Shown piece after piece: positions 8,855-17,819 of a DNA stretch of 64,000 nucleotides. Position 1 is the stretch's first letter; every line of letters begins with the position of its first letter. The stretch lies in assembly GCF_002763455.1 (NCBI RefSeq), contig NZ_NIXK01000001.1, positions 789,424 through 853,423 of the forward strand. The letters are read 5' to 3'. Both the position numbers and the translations under genes were made by a program. Source of the DNA: Lentibacillus sediminis (GTDB taxonomy: Bacteria; Bacillota; Bacilli; Bacillales; Amphibacillaceae). The notes under the pieces were generated by a model. The model worked only from the letters and a program-made list of their open reading frames with translations, was not told the origin of the DNA and did not search any database.

Positions 8855-9172
8855 GACATGAGTGCTCGTTGATTTCCGCTGCGGGCAACCGCTTTCCGCG
8901 GGCACGGCTTCAGCCTCAGGCTAACAGGATGTTAGTCATGAAGGCGTTGCGACAAACGGTTTTCGGTGGAACGAGCATTTACGCGCAGTCCCAGGACGTC
9001 GCGACTTTAGCCTTCCATCCTTTTAACCACTTCCTGCTCAGGTCTAGACTCGTGCTTTCCCGCAGGAGTCGGTTGCCCTCCGCTCCAATCAACCATCTAA
9101 AGAGTGGACAGCTGTTGTTTGCTTTTAACAAAGCACACCGTTAGCGGAGGGTATTTCCGCAGCGGTGGGGTT
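8855..9172. repeat. Dispersed intergenic repeat R2
   Basis: Same family as 1385-1640 and 32325-32650, in inverted orientation relative to 32325-32650: CGTTGATTTCCGCTGCGGGC at the left end and TTGCCCTCCGCTCCAATCAA to the right. The middle holds a different ~140-bp segment (from CTAACAGGATGTTAG to TCTAGACTCGTGC) absent from the other copies. Non-coding; it fills most of the 600-bp minJ-uvrB gap. Confidence 0.8.
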
Positions 9173-9205
9173 ATGTCATATTTTATGTCTCAAACACCTT
9201 TTCAA

Positions 9206-9253
9206 AACGACCAGAAAAACATGAGCCCCAGCTGCTGATGTTTTTTGGTCGTT
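9206..9253. terminator. Inverted repeat, possible bidirectional terminator
   Basis: AACGACCAGAAAAACAT pairs with ATGTTTTTTGGTCGTT (one bulge) around a 15-nt loop. The A-rich and T-rich arms could terminate on either strand upstream of uvrB. Confidence 0.5.
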
Positions 9254-9346
9254 CAAAAATATCCGCCTGTCATGCACAATAAGCGCTTCCCGTGTTTTCT
9301 CCTTAAAATAAGGGTATGATTGTAATAGAAAGCAAGGTAAAATAGT

Positions 9347-9374
9347 CGAATATTAGTTCGTGTTATGGTATAAT
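9347..9374 (+). promoter_or_regulatory. LexA (SOS) box and extended -10 promoter of uvrBA
   Basis: CGAATATTAGTTCG (9347-9360) matches the Gram-positive LexA operator CGAAC-N4-GTTCG with one mismatch. It sits where the -35 would be for the extended -10 TGGTATAAT (9366-9374). LexA binding here would block transcription until DNA damage. Confidence 0.85.
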
Positions 9375-9415
9375 AGAAAATAGAGTATGTCAAGAGAACG
9401 GAGGCTTGATTTCAG

Positions 9416-11398
9416 GTGAAAAATAAATTTGAATTGGTATCAGCCTATGAACCTTCTGGGGACCAGCCGGCCGCAATTAAAGAGATTATCGAAAAAGTGA
9501 AGGCCGGGCAGCGCCACCAGACATTGCTGGGCGCCACCGGGACCGGAAAAACATTTACCGTTTCCAACGTCGTGGAGGAAATTAACCGGCCAACACTGGT
9601 GATCGCCCATAACAAGACGCTGGCCGGGCAGCTGTACAGTGAGTTCAAGGAGTTTTTCCCCAACAACGCGGTGGAATACTTTGTCAGTTATTATGATTAC
9701 TATCAACCGGAAGCCTATGTGCCTTCCACCGATACATTTATCGAAAAAGATGCAAGCATCAATGATGAGATTGATAAATTGCGCCACTCCGCTACCTCGT
9801 CCTTATTTGAACGGGATGATGTACTGATCGTGGCCAGTGTGTCCTGCATCTATGGTCTCGGTTCGCCGGAAGAATACAAGAGTCAGGTGCTCTCCTTAAG
9901 AATGGGCATGGAGAAAGACCGCGACCAGCTGCTCAGGGATCTGGTTGATATTCAGTATGCCCGCAATGATATTAATTTTCAGCGCGGAACGTTCCGTGTG
10001 CGCGGCGATTCGGTGGAAATCATCCCGGCATCTCGCGAGGAGCATTGTATCCGGGTGGAATTTTTCGGCGACGAAATTGACCGGATTCGTGAGGTTGATG
10101 CCCTGACCGGTGAGATCATCGGCGATCGCGAGCATATTGCGATTTTTCCGGCATCCCACTTTGTTACCCGTGAGGAAAAAATGAAGCTGGCCATCAAGAA
10201 TATCGAAAAAGAGCTGGAGGATCGGCTAAGCGAGCTGCGTGAAGACGGGAAGCTGTTGGAGGCTCAGCGTCTTGAGCAGCGCACGAACTACGATCTGGAA
10301 ATGATGAACGAGATGGGCTTTTGTTCGGGGATCGAGAATTATTCCCGGCATCTGACATTGAGAGAATCAGGCGCAACACCATACACCCTGCTTGATTTCT
10401 TTCCCGATGATTTTCTTGTTGTAGTGGATGAGTCCCATGTTACCCTGCCGCAAATCCGCGGTATGTTTAATGGTGACAGGGCACGTAAGCAGGTGCTGGT
10501 GGATCACGGATTCCGCCTGCCGTCCGCTTTGGATAACCGGCCATTAAGATTTGAGGAATTTGAGAAATCGACCAGTCAGCTTGTATATGTTTCGGCAACA
10601 CCGGGGCCTTACGAATTGGAGCATACGCCGGAAATGACCGAACAGATTATTCGGCCGACCGGACTGCTTGATCCAAAAGTGGATGTGCGGCCGATTGATG
10701 GTCAGGTGGATGATTTAATTGGTGAGATCAATAAACGTGCCAAGCGGAATGAGCGAGTCTTAGTCACGACCTTGACGAAGAAGATGTCCGAGGATTTGAC
10801 CGATTATCTGAAAGAGCTTGGCATCAAAGTGGCCTATCTCCATTCGGAAATCAAGACACTGGAGCGAATTGAAATCATCCGCGATCTGCGGGTTGGAAAA
10901 TATGATGTGCTCGTCGGGATCAACCTCCTGCGTGAGGGACTCGACATCCCTGAGGTATCGCTTGTCGCTATCCTTGATGCGGATAAAGAAGGCTTCCTGC
11001 GTTCCGAGCGCTCCCTGATCCAGACAATGGGCCGGGCTGCGCGGAACGAAAACGGTGAAGTGGTGATGTACGGCGATAAGATTACCCACTCCATGGAGGT
11101 AGCGATAGATGAAACAAACCGCCGCCGCGAAAGACAAATGGCGTATAATGAAACACATGGCATTACACCAACAACGATTAAAAAAGAAGTGCGCGATGTG
11201 ATTCGTGCAACTGTTGCAGCAGAAGAGTCAGAAGAATATCAGGAAAAATCGCAGAGCTTGTCGAAGCTGTCACAAACCGAGAAATCCAAAGTCATTGAGC
11301 AGATGGAAACAGAAATGCGCGAGGCCGCCAAATCGCTTGATTTTGAAAAAGCGGCCGAACTGCGTGATATTATCCTTGAATTGAAAGCGGGAGCGTAA
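9416..11398 (+). CDS. uvrB: Excinuclease ABC subunit B
   Basis: Damage-verification helicase of nucleotide excision repair. It receives damaged DNA from UvrA and recruits UvrC. The 660-aa protein has a SWI2-like helicase core with Walker A GATGTGKT (~39-46), the beta-hairpin region ([10 protein letters not shown]), helicase motifs V/VI ([18 protein letters not shown]) and a C-terminal UVR coiled coil ([19 protein letters not shown]). It starts at GTG 9416 with GGAGG 11 bp upstream. It is the first gene of uvrBA behind the SOS box. Confidence 0.97.
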   Translation: MKNKFELVSAYEPSGDQPAAIKEIIEKVKAGQRHQTLLGATGTGKTFTVSNVVEEINRPTLVIAHNKTLAGQLYSEFKEFFPNNAVEYFVSYYDYYQPEAYVPSTDTFIEKDASINDEIDKLRHSATSSLFERDDVLIVASVSCIYGLGSPEEYKSQVLSLRMGMEKDRDQLLRDLVDIQYARNDINFQRGTFRVRGDSVEIIPASREEHCIRVEFFGDEIDRIREVDALTGEIIGDREHIAIFPASHFVTREEKMKLAIKNIEKELEDRLSELREDGKLLEAQRLEQRTNYDLEMMNEMGFCSGIENYSRHLTLRESGATPYTLLDFFPDDFLVVVDESHVTLPQIRGMFNGDRARKQVLVDHGFRLPSALDNRPLRFEEFEKSTSQLVYVSATPGPYELEHTPEMTEQIIRPTGLLDPKVDVRPIDGQVDDLIGEINKRAKRNERVLVTTLTKKMSEDLTDYLKELGIKVAYLHSEIKTLERIEIIRDLRVGKYDVLVGINLLREGLDIPEVSLVAILDADKEGFLRSERSLIQTMGRAARNENGEVVMYGDKITHSMEVAIDETNRRRERQMAYNETHGITPTTIKKEVRDVIRATVAAEESEEYQEKSQSLSKLSQTEKSKVIEQMETEMREAAKSLDFEKAAELRDIILELKAGA

Positions 11399-11426
11399 AT
11401 ATTTACAGCGGAAAGGTGAATGATGC

Positions 11427-14315
11427 ATGCCTAGCAAAGAAATTCAAATACAGGGTGCCAGAGCCCATAATTTAAAAGACGTCGATGTTTCGATTCCTAA
11501 AAACAAACTGGTGGTGCTCACCGGTTTGTCGGGGTCGGGGAAATCATCGCTCGCGTTCGATACGATCTATGCAGAAGGGCAGCGCCGTTACGTTGAATCG
11601 CTTTCCGCCTATGCCCGCCAGTTTCTTGGGCAAATGGATAAGCCGGATGTGGACGCGATCGACGGACTATCTCCGGCGATTTCGATTGACCAGAAAACAA
11701 CCAGCAAAAATCCGCGCTCCACAGTCGGTACGGTAACGGAAATTTATGATTATCTTAGACTACTTTATGCGCGTGTTGGCCGGCCAACCTGCCCGAGACA
11801 TGGAATTGAAATCAGTTCTCAGACCGTTCAGCAGATGGTCGACCGGCTCATGGAATACCCGGAGCGCACAAAAATGCAGATTTTGGCACCGGTCGTATCT
11901 GGACGGAAAGGTGAACATGTCAAGGTTTTGGAAAATCTGAAGAAGGAAGGATATGTTCGGATTCGCGTAGACAATGAAATGCGCGAAGTAGCAGAAGAGA
12001 TTAAGCTGGAAAAAAATAAAAAACATTCTATCGAAGTTGTGGTGGACCGAATCGTCGTGAAAGAAGGCGTAATGGGACGGCTCAGCGATTCGATTGAGAC
12101 GGCACTCCGATTAGGCGAAGGAAAAATCATTGTCGATGTGATCGGCGAGGAAGAGCTGCTGTTTAATGAGAATCATGCCTGCCCGATCTGCGGCTTTTCC
12201 ATCGGGGAACTCGAGCCACGGCTATTTTCCTTTAACAGCCCATTCGGGGCATGCCCTACCTGTGACGGACTGGGCACCAAGCTGGAAGTGGATCTCGATC
12301 TGGTCGTTCCTGACTGGGAACTTTCGCTGAATGAGCATGCAATTTCGGCATGGAAGCCAATCAGTTCGCAGTATTATCCGCAGCTTTTGAAAAGTGTGTC
12401 CGATCATTATGGAATCGATATGGACATTCCAATAAAAGACATCCCGAAAGACAAGATGGACATAATTTTGTACGGAAGCGGCAAGGAAAAAATCCGTTTT
12501 CGCTATGAGAATGATTTCGGCACCCTCCGTGATAACGAGGTTTATTTTGAAGGGGTGCTGAACAACGTGGCACGCCGTTATCAGGAAACGTCTTCTGATT
12601 TTATCCGTGAAACTCTTGGGAAATACATGGGACAAAGTCCGTGTGCGACGTGTAAAGGACACCGCCTGAAAGAAGAAGCACTTGCTGTTCTGGTTAATGG
12701 TCTGCATATCAGCCAAGTGACCAATTTTTCCATTGTGGAGGCAGATGCTTTTTTCGCGAAGTTGGATTTAACGGAAAAAGAACAGCAAATTGCCCAGATG
12801 ATTTTGAAGGAGATTCATAACCGGCTGGAATTTTTAAATAATGTCGGACTGGATTATCTAACATTATCCCGAGCGGCTGGGACGCTTTCCGGCGGGGAGG
12901 CGCAGCGGATCCGGCTGGCGACCCAAATTGGTTCTGCCCTGACCGGTGTGCTGTATGTGCTGGATGAGCCGTCGATCGGCCTGCATCAGCGGGACAACGA
13001 CCGGCTGATCGCCACACTCAGGCGCATGCGCGATCTGGATAATACGCTGATCGTGGTAGAACATGATGAGGACACAATGCTCGCTGCCGACTGGCTGATC
13101 GACATCGGCCCAGGGGCAGGTGAGCATGGCGGAGAAATTGTCGCAAGCGGCACCCCGGACGAAGTGAAGAAAAACAAACGCTCTTTGACCGGCCAATATT
13201 TATCCGGAGAAAAATTTATCCCGCTTCCTCACAAACGGCGGAAAGCGGACAAGCGGAAAATAGAAATTACCGGGGCGGAAGAAAATAACCTGAAAAATGT
13301 CACGGCTAAATTTTCGCTCGGCCAGATGCATGTGGTTACGGGTGTTTCCGGATCGGGAAAAAGCACCCTGGTTAATGAAATTTTGTATAAATCGCTCTCC
13401 AAGGAACTGAATCGTGCCAAACATAAACCTGGCAAGCATAAACGAATCAAGGGGATTGACCAGCTTGATAAGGTAGTCGACATTGATCAGGCGCCAATCG
13501 GCCGGACACCGAGGTCAAACCCGGCAACATACACCGGCGTTTTCGATGATATGCGTGATGTATTTGCCCAGACGAATGAGGCCAAAGTGCGCGGCTACAA
13601 GAAAGGACGTTTCAGTTTTAATGTGAAGGGCGGGCGCTGTGAAGCCTGCCGCGGGGACGGCATCATTAAAATTGAAATGCATTTTCTGCCGGATGTGTAT
13701 GTTCCGTGCGAAGTCTGTCATGGCCAGCGCTACAACCGTGAGACGCTCGAAGTGAAATATAAAGGGAAAAATATTGCAGAAGTGCTGGATTTACGGATCG
13801 AGGAAGCACTCGATTTCTTCTCGGCGATCCCGAAGATCAAGCGCAAACTGCAGACAATTTATGACGTCGGTCTTGGCTATGTTCGCCTTGGTCAGCCGGC
13901 GACAACACTTTCCGGCGGGGAAGCACAGCGCGTCAAGCTGGCAAGCGAGCTGCATAAGCGCTCCAACGGCAAGTCGTTTTATATTTTGGATGAACCGACA
14001 ACCGGTTTGCATACGGAAGATATTAAACGGCTGCTGGATGTGCTGCATCGCCTGGTGGATAACGGCGATACCGTGTTGATCATCGAGCACAACCTCGATG
14101 TCATCAAAACCGCCGATCATATCACGGATCTTGGACCGGATGGCGGTGATCGCGGCGGGCAGATCATTGCTACAGGAACTCCTGAGCAGATCGCTAAGGA
14201 GCCTGCCTCCCATACAGGGCGTTATCTGAAGCCGATTTTGGAGCGTGACAAGAAACGCACGAAGGAAGCATTGGATCGAAAAGAAAAAGTTGGCGCGGGA
14301 AGTCGCGCTGAATGA
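11427..14315 (+). CDS. uvrA: Excinuclease ABC subunit A
   Basis: Damage-recognition ATPase of nucleotide excision repair, forming A2B complexes with UvrB. The 962-aa protein has two ABC ATPase modules: Walker A GLSGSGKS (~31-38) and GVSGSGKS (~640), with signatures LSGGEAQR twice. Two zinc modules are present (CPICG...CPTC and CEACRG...CEVC). A highly charged C-terminal tail follows. It starts 28 bp after uvrB behind GAAAGGTGA, so it is co-transcribed and SOS-controlled. Confidence 0.97.
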   Translation: MPSKEIQIQGARAHNLKDVDVSIPKNKLVVLTGLSGSGKSSLAFDTIYAEGQRRYVESLSAYARQFLGQMDKPDVDAIDGLSPAISIDQKTTSKNPRSTVGTVTEIYDYLRLLYARVGRPTCPRHGIEISSQTVQQMVDRLMEYPERTKMQILAPVVSGRKGEHVKVLENLKKEGYVRIRVDNEMREVAEEIKLEKNKKHSIEVVVDRIVVKEGVMGRLSDSIETALRLGEGKIIVDVIGEEELLFNENHACPICGFSIGELEPRLFSFNSPFGACPTCDGLGTKLEVDLDLVVPDWELSLNEHAISAWKPISSQYYPQLLKSVSDHYGIDMDIPIKDIPKDKMDIILYGSGKEKIRFRYENDFGTLRDNEVYFEGVLNNVARRYQETSSDFIRETLGKYMGQSPCATCKGHRLKEEALAVLVNGLHISQVTNFSIVEADAFFAKLDLTEKEQQIAQMILKEIHNRLEFLNNVGLDYLTLSRAAGTLSGGEAQRIRLATQIGSALTGVLYVLDEPSIGLHQRDNDRLIATLRRMRDLDNTLIVVEHDEDTMLAADWLIDIGPGAGEHGGEIVASGTPDEVKKNKRSLTGQYLSGEKFIPLPHKRRKADKRKIEITGAEENNLKNVTAKFSLGQMHVVTGVSGSGKSTLVNEILYKSLSKELNRAKHKPGKHKRIKGIDQLDKVVDIDQAPIGRTPRSNPATYTGVFDDMRDVFAQTNEAKVRGYKKGRFSFNVKGGRCEACRGDGIIKIEMHFLPDVYVPCEVCHGQRYNRETLEVKYKGKNIAEVLDLRIEEALDFFSAIPKIKRKLQTIYDVGLGYVRLGQPATTLSGGEAQRVKLASELHKRSNGKSFYILDEPTTGLHTEDIKRLLDVLHRLVDNGDTVLIIEHNLDVIKTADHITDLGPDGGDRGGQIIATGTPEQIAKEPASHTGRYLKPILERDKKRTKEALDRKEKVGAGSRAE

Positions 14316-14319
14316 TAGG

Positions 14320-14369
14320 AAAGCAGCAAGCTGTGGGGATCCCGCCTCCGGTTTGCTGCTTTGATTTTT
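14320..14369 (+). terminator. Intrinsic terminator of uvrBA
   Basis: AAAGCAGCAA pairs with TTGCTGCTTT around a GC-rich loop and is followed by GATTTTTG. Confidence 0.82.
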
Positions 14370-14400
14370 GTAGGGGAGGATTTGAGGGAGAGGAACTTCA

Positions 14401-14500
14401 AACTTCCGGCCGAGAGAGGAAACTTCCGGTCGAGAGCGGAAACTTCGGCGGGAGAGCGAGAACTTCCGCCCGAGAGGAGAAACTTCTGCCCGAGAGAGCA
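14401..14500. repeat. 20-bp tandem repeat array A (5 units)
   Basis: Five units of exactly 20 bp: aacttccggccgagagagga, then variants such as aacttccggtcgagagcgga and aacttcggcgggagagcgag. A partial unit precedes them (14381-14400). The period is not a multiple of three and all frames give only repeat peptides, so it is not coding. It lies after the uvrA terminator and before yojF. The same family occurs at 29419, 38738 and 40124. Confidence 0.9.
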
Positions 14501-14535
14501 CACCAACCCTGCTCCCCAAAAAACAATTCAATCCT

Positions 14536-14564
14536 TTGACGTTCAGCCGCCCTTTCGGTAAGCT
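14536..14564 (+). promoter_or_regulatory. Putative promoter of yojF-bshB2
   Basis: TTGACG, a 17-bp spacer, then TAAGCT; about 30 bp upstream of the yojF start. The -10 is weak. Confidence 0.5.
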
Positions 14565-14592
14565 AAAATGAGAGCATATTGGGAGGTTGACA

Positions 14593-14946
14593 ATGAAACC
14601 AATTGTAAAAGCCGAGGTACAAAACCTATTGAATCAGTTTATAAATAAGGATGTTTACATTCATCTGGAAACGACGAACGGGGCGTACGCAAGTCATTTA
14701 AACGAGAATGCTTATAATGTCGGGGCTTATATTCGCAATGCCAAAGTTTCCTTTGATCAGGCGAAAATTGTCCAGGACGGAAATATCTTTCGGGTCGGTC
14801 TGAAAATGGAGATTGGCTGGATTTATGCGGAAGGTCTGACAGATTGGACGATGCATGAAGAAACAAAGCTGCTGATGGCAGGGCATGACCGGGAAGGCCG
14901 GCTGATGGTGTCCTTGCAGATTAGTGAAACGCCGTTTAGTTACTAG
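14593..14946 (+). CDS. yojF: YojF family protein (DUF1806)
   Basis: A 117-aa soluble protein of the YojF family (recognisable core YIHLETTNGAYASH and GLTDWTMHEETKLLMAGHD). The molecular role is not established. It is habitually encoded directly upstream of bshB2, as here, which links it to bacillithiol metabolism. ATG 14593 follows GGGAGG by 6 bp; the in-frame TTG 14587 is less suitable. Confidence 0.88.
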   Translation: MKPIVKAEVQNLLNQFINKDVYIHLETTNGAYASHLNENAYNVGAYIRNAKVSFDQAKIVQDGNIFRVGLKMEIGWIYAEGLTDWTMHEETKLLMAGHDREGRLMVSLQISETPFSY

Positions 14947-14970
14947 ATGATGAGAAACGAGGTGGAACCG

Positions 14971-15633
14971 ATGGAAAAACATGTGGTGGTAATTTACCCG
15001 CATCCGGATGATGAGTCATTTGGAGCGGCAGGAACGATGACGCAATTTCGCGAGCAGGGAGTTCCGGTTACCTATTTATGCGGCACTCTCGGGGAAATGG
15101 GACGGAATATGGGTACCCCGACCTTTGCCAATCGCGAAACATTGCCGGAAATCCGCAAACAGGAATTGATCGATGCCTGTAAGGCGCTTGATATTGAGCT
15201 GAGAATGCTTGGCTACCGGGACAAAACTTTGGAGTATGAGGACCGCGGGGAAGTGGCAGCACATCTGAAAGGGATTTTACAGGAGATCAAACCGAGCCTG
15301 GTTATTACCCATTATCCGGATCATGCTGTCCATCCCGACCATAATGCCCTGGGAGCCGCTGCAATCGAAGCTGTCCGGTTAATGGATCCAGCCGATCGTC
15401 CCACCGTTTGGGCACAAGCGCTGACCGAGGAGATTGATGGGAAAGTGCGCGAGCGGGATATCGTCAATGATGTCACAGCCCAGTTTGACACGAAATTGCA
15501 GGCAATTCTTGCGCATAAATCCCAAGCAAGCCCAATGCTGGGACTGATGAATACGGAAGATAAGGAAACGATAGAAGCAGTAAAGGACCGTTTCAATACG
15601 GAAAGTTTTTTTATTTGGAAATATGATGATTGA
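14971..15633 (+). CDS. bshB2: Bacillithiol biosynthesis deacetylase BshB2
   Basis: Zinc-dependent LmbE/PIG-L family deacetylase that removes acetyl from GlcNAc-malate in bacillithiol synthesis, or acts on bacillithiol conjugates. The 220-aa protein has the N-terminal motif YPHPDDES and the metal His in HPDHNALG. ATG 14971 is preceded by CGAGGTGG; the upstream in-frame ATG at 14947 lacks such a site. It sits 24 bp after yojF, an operon as in B. subtilis yojFG. Bacillithiol is the thiol cofactor of this lineage. Confidence 0.9.
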   Translation: MEKHVVVIYPHPDDESFGAAGTMTQFREQGVPVTYLCGTLGEMGRNMGTPTFANRETLPEIRKQELIDACKALDIELRMLGYRDKTLEYEDRGEVAAHLKGILQEIKPSLVITHYPDHAVHPDHNALGAAAIEAVRLMDPADRPTVWAQALTEEIDGKVRERDIVNDVTAQFDTKLQAILAHKSQASPMLGLMNTEDKETIEAVKDRFNTESFFIWKYDD

Positions 15634-15636
15634 TGG

Positions 15637-15668
15637 TAAGCCTCCTATACACCGGGAGGCTTATTTTG
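15637..15668 (+). terminator. Intrinsic terminator of yojF-bshB2
   Basis: TAAGCCTCC pairs with GGAGGCTTA, followed by TTTTGTTG. Confidence 0.88.
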
Positions 15669-15827
15669 TTGTCAGGGTACGCCTTTTTACATCAATTTCA
15701 CATCTTCCTTTCACCTTCCCATTTTTATGTTGTACATCATGCCCTGTTCCCAAGACAGCATGACATAAAAAAATTGGCTTTATGCATACCCAGCATCAGC
15801 ACACAGGCAAATGCCTGTTCATATTCA

Positions 15828-15980
15828 CTATGAAGAATTTACGAATGCATCTGCAGAGTCGGCCAGGAACTTCCAACAGCAATCGTAGTGGTTAGGATGA
15901 TTGAATGCTCCCGCGAGTGGTTCGCCATCTTCAAAATGGCTGACAAAGTGGTTATTGAATAGCATTATGTTGTTTAACAT
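15828..15980 (-). CDS. Small His/Cys-containing ORF downstream of the zinc-binding protein
   Basis: A 50-codon ORF with ATG at 15980 and stop at 15828, preceded by GGGGGGT at good spacing. The peptide is protein-like, with HFVSHFEDGEPLAGAFNH and HPNHYDCCWKF, giving five His and an adjacent Cys pair. It lies about 175 bp downstream of the Zur-controlled lipoprotein on the same strand. Its ribosome site is inside the hairpin at 15981-16016. I do not recognise the family. It may be a real small metal-binding protein, a remnant of a longer gene, or chance. Confidence 0.4.
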   Translation of the reverse strand: MLNNIMLFNNHFVSHFEDGEPLAGAFNHPNHYDCCWKFLADSADAFVNSS

Positions 15981-16016
15981 AAAATACCCCCCGAATTATA
16001 AATATCCGGAGGGATA
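15981..16016 (-). terminator. Hairpin after the zinc-binding gene: terminator or ribosome-site lock
   Basis: On the minus strand ATCCCTCCG pairs with CGGGGGGTAT (one G-T pair) around a 12-nt AT loop and is followed by TTTT. It could terminate the upstream gene. Its 3' arm is also the only Shine-Dalgarno of the 50-codon ORF, so it might instead hide that site. Confidence 0.55.
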
Positions 16017-16155
16017 AAACTTCGAAACTTCTTTAACATCTTACCTTTTTTTACAAACGTATGACTTTATTTCAACTGTACAATAGATACAAGTGTGCGT
16101 TTAACTCTCTCCTCTTGCTCAACAACTTTATTGCCTCTCAACAGACTTGGATTCA

Positions 16156-17571
16156 TTATTTCGTGGCTTGATCCAAAACTTCCAAGTTATCATACATTAA
16201 AGAAAGATAGTCTTGATGATTCGTAATATCTTCTTCGGTCAGAACAGCAAGCGTATGAATCGTTAATGTTTCCAGCCCGAGTTCTTCCTGAATAACTTGT
16301 GATACACGATTTGAATTATTTTGCTCAAATAAAATGTAATCAAGGTCATTTTCTTCTGCCTGATCGACTATGTCCGTCAATTCTTTTTGAGACGGTTCGT
16401 TTTCAGTGGATAAACCACTTACTGCAATTTGTTCGATGCCATAGCGCTCTTCCCAGTATCCATATGCAGCATGTGATACAAGGATCTTCTTATTTTCCTT
16501 TTCGCCCAATACTTCTGTGTATTGGTCATCCAATTCTATTAGATGAGATGTTAGGTTATCAAAGTTTTCGTTGTATTCAGCCTCTTCACTTGGGTTCAAG
16601 GCAATGAGTTCCTCCTTGATCATTTCAGCTGCTTCAATCATACGCATTGGATCCAACCAGATATGCGGATCATAATCACCATGGCTGTGCCCATGATGGG
16701 AGTGGCCTTCTTGTGTTTCGTCTTCATGACCATTATTTCCTTCTTCACCATCATGGTCATTAATTGTTATCGTTACCGGTTCTGTTTCTGCAATTACATG
16801 ATGGTCCCCGTCGTATAACATAGCCTTGATTTTCTGACCAGATACATCAGCCGTATCTTCATATTGATTGGTTCCTTGGTTGGGAACTGTAACCCATTCC
16901 TCTTCTTCCGGTTCGAATGCATACCAGTGCCAGTGATTATGATCACTTGCTTCAGGAAGGACAGCAGTTAATTGAACGGCATCCCCTGTGTGATAATGAT
17001 CGGATAATCCTTCTATTTGCGCTGTATCCGGTGAGGTATCAGCACCGTCTTTTTCATGGTCATGAGAATCGTGGTTATGAGCACCGTCTTCTTCATGGTC
17101 ATGAGAATCGTGGTTATGATCTTCACCTTCTTCATGATCATGAGAATCATGGTTATGAGCCTCTCCCTCTTCGTGTTCGTGAACATGCTCATCCCCGAAT
17201 TCTTTAAATAGTTCTTCGTTTTCGCCAATCTCAATTAAACGGACATCCTGTGTACTTAGAGCATCTGCAGCTGTTTCTGCAAAAGCTTCCATTCCAGCAC
17301 CTAAATAAATAAAGGCATCACTTTCTGCGATGGCTGTCATATCTTTTGAAGCAGGTTCGTATGTATGGGCATCGGCTCCTGGAGGATATACACTTTCAGC
17401 GTTAACTGATTCGCCTCCAATTTGTTCCGTTACATACTGCAGTGGATAGATGGTTGTATATACCAGTAGATCCTCTTCATCAGTACTCGTGGAAGCTTGA
17501 TTTTCTGCGGTACAGCCAACAGCAAACACCCCAATTAATACAAAACCAATAACCTGTTGAAATAATTTCAT
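16156..17571 (-). CDS. Zinc ABC transporter substrate-binding lipoprotein with His-rich insert
   Basis: Cluster A-I metal-binding protein (ZnuA/AdcA type) that captures zinc outside the cell. The 471-aa product has lipobox FAVGC (Cys ~20) and an N-lobe with the metal His in GADAHTYEPA. An enlarged metal loop (~128-300) follows, starting with three near-identical HNHDSHDHEE repeats and holding an inserted ~90-aa beta-rich segment (DHYHTGDAV...PVTITIND) and a second His cluster (HSHHGHSHGDYDPHIWLDP). The C-lobe carries the remaining ligand His in LVSHAAYGY. It is much longer than standard ZnuA (~310 aa). No permease or ATPase gene adjoins it. Two Zur boxes lie upstream. Confidence 0.88.
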   Translation of the reverse strand: MKLFQQVIGFVLIGVFAVGCTAENQASTSTDEEDLLVYTTIYPLQYVTEQIGGESVNAESVYPPGADAHTYEPASKDMTAIAESDAFIYLGAGMEAFAETAADALSTQDVRLIEIGENEELFKEFGDEHVHEHEEGEAHNHDSHDHEEGEDHNHDSHDHEEDGAHNHDSHDHEKDGADTSPDTAQIEGLSDHYHTGDAVQLTAVLPEASDHNHWHWYAFEPEEEEWVTVPNQGTNQYEDTADVSGQKIKAMLYDGDHHVIAETEPVTITINDHDGEEGNNGHEDETQEGHSHHGHSHGDYDPHIWLDPMRMIEAAEMIKEELIALNPSEEAEYNENFDNLTSHLIELDDQYTEVLGEKENKKILVSHAAYGYWEERYGIEQIAVSGLSTENEPSQKELTDIVDQAEENDLDYILFEQNNSNRVSQVIQEELGLETLTIHTLAVLTEEDITNHQDYLSLMYDNLEVLDQATK

Positions 17572-17616
17572 TTACCTTATTCCCTTCTATTTGAATTTCT
17601 TCACAGAAATCATCAT

Positions 17617-17658
17617 ATCGTAATGATTACGATTTGTAAATAGTAATCATTACGATTT
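17617..17658 (-). promoter_or_regulatory. Two tandem Zur boxes
   Basis: ATCGTAATGATTACGATT and TAGTAATCATTACGATTT match the Bacillus Zur operator (AAATCGTAATNATTACGATTT). Their centres are about 22 bp apart and 50-80 bp upstream of the zinc-binding lipoprotein. Repression when zinc is sufficient is expected. The divergent antiporter gene begins 160 bp away. Confidence 0.9.
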
Positions 17659-17819
17659 ATAAATAATTTTATCGACAGTTTATTCTACTCACTGAAAAAT
17701 CCGCATCTTTCACTGGATATTCATCAACATGCTTTTCGGAAAAAATGCGAAACATAGCAGGAATTTTCAACCCCAGATAGAAATATAATAAAATACACAA
17801 TTTTGAGAGGAGATTGAAT

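Noticed and set aside
8839..9144. 101-aa ORF before uvrB
   Set aside because: Falls wholly within dispersed repeat R2.
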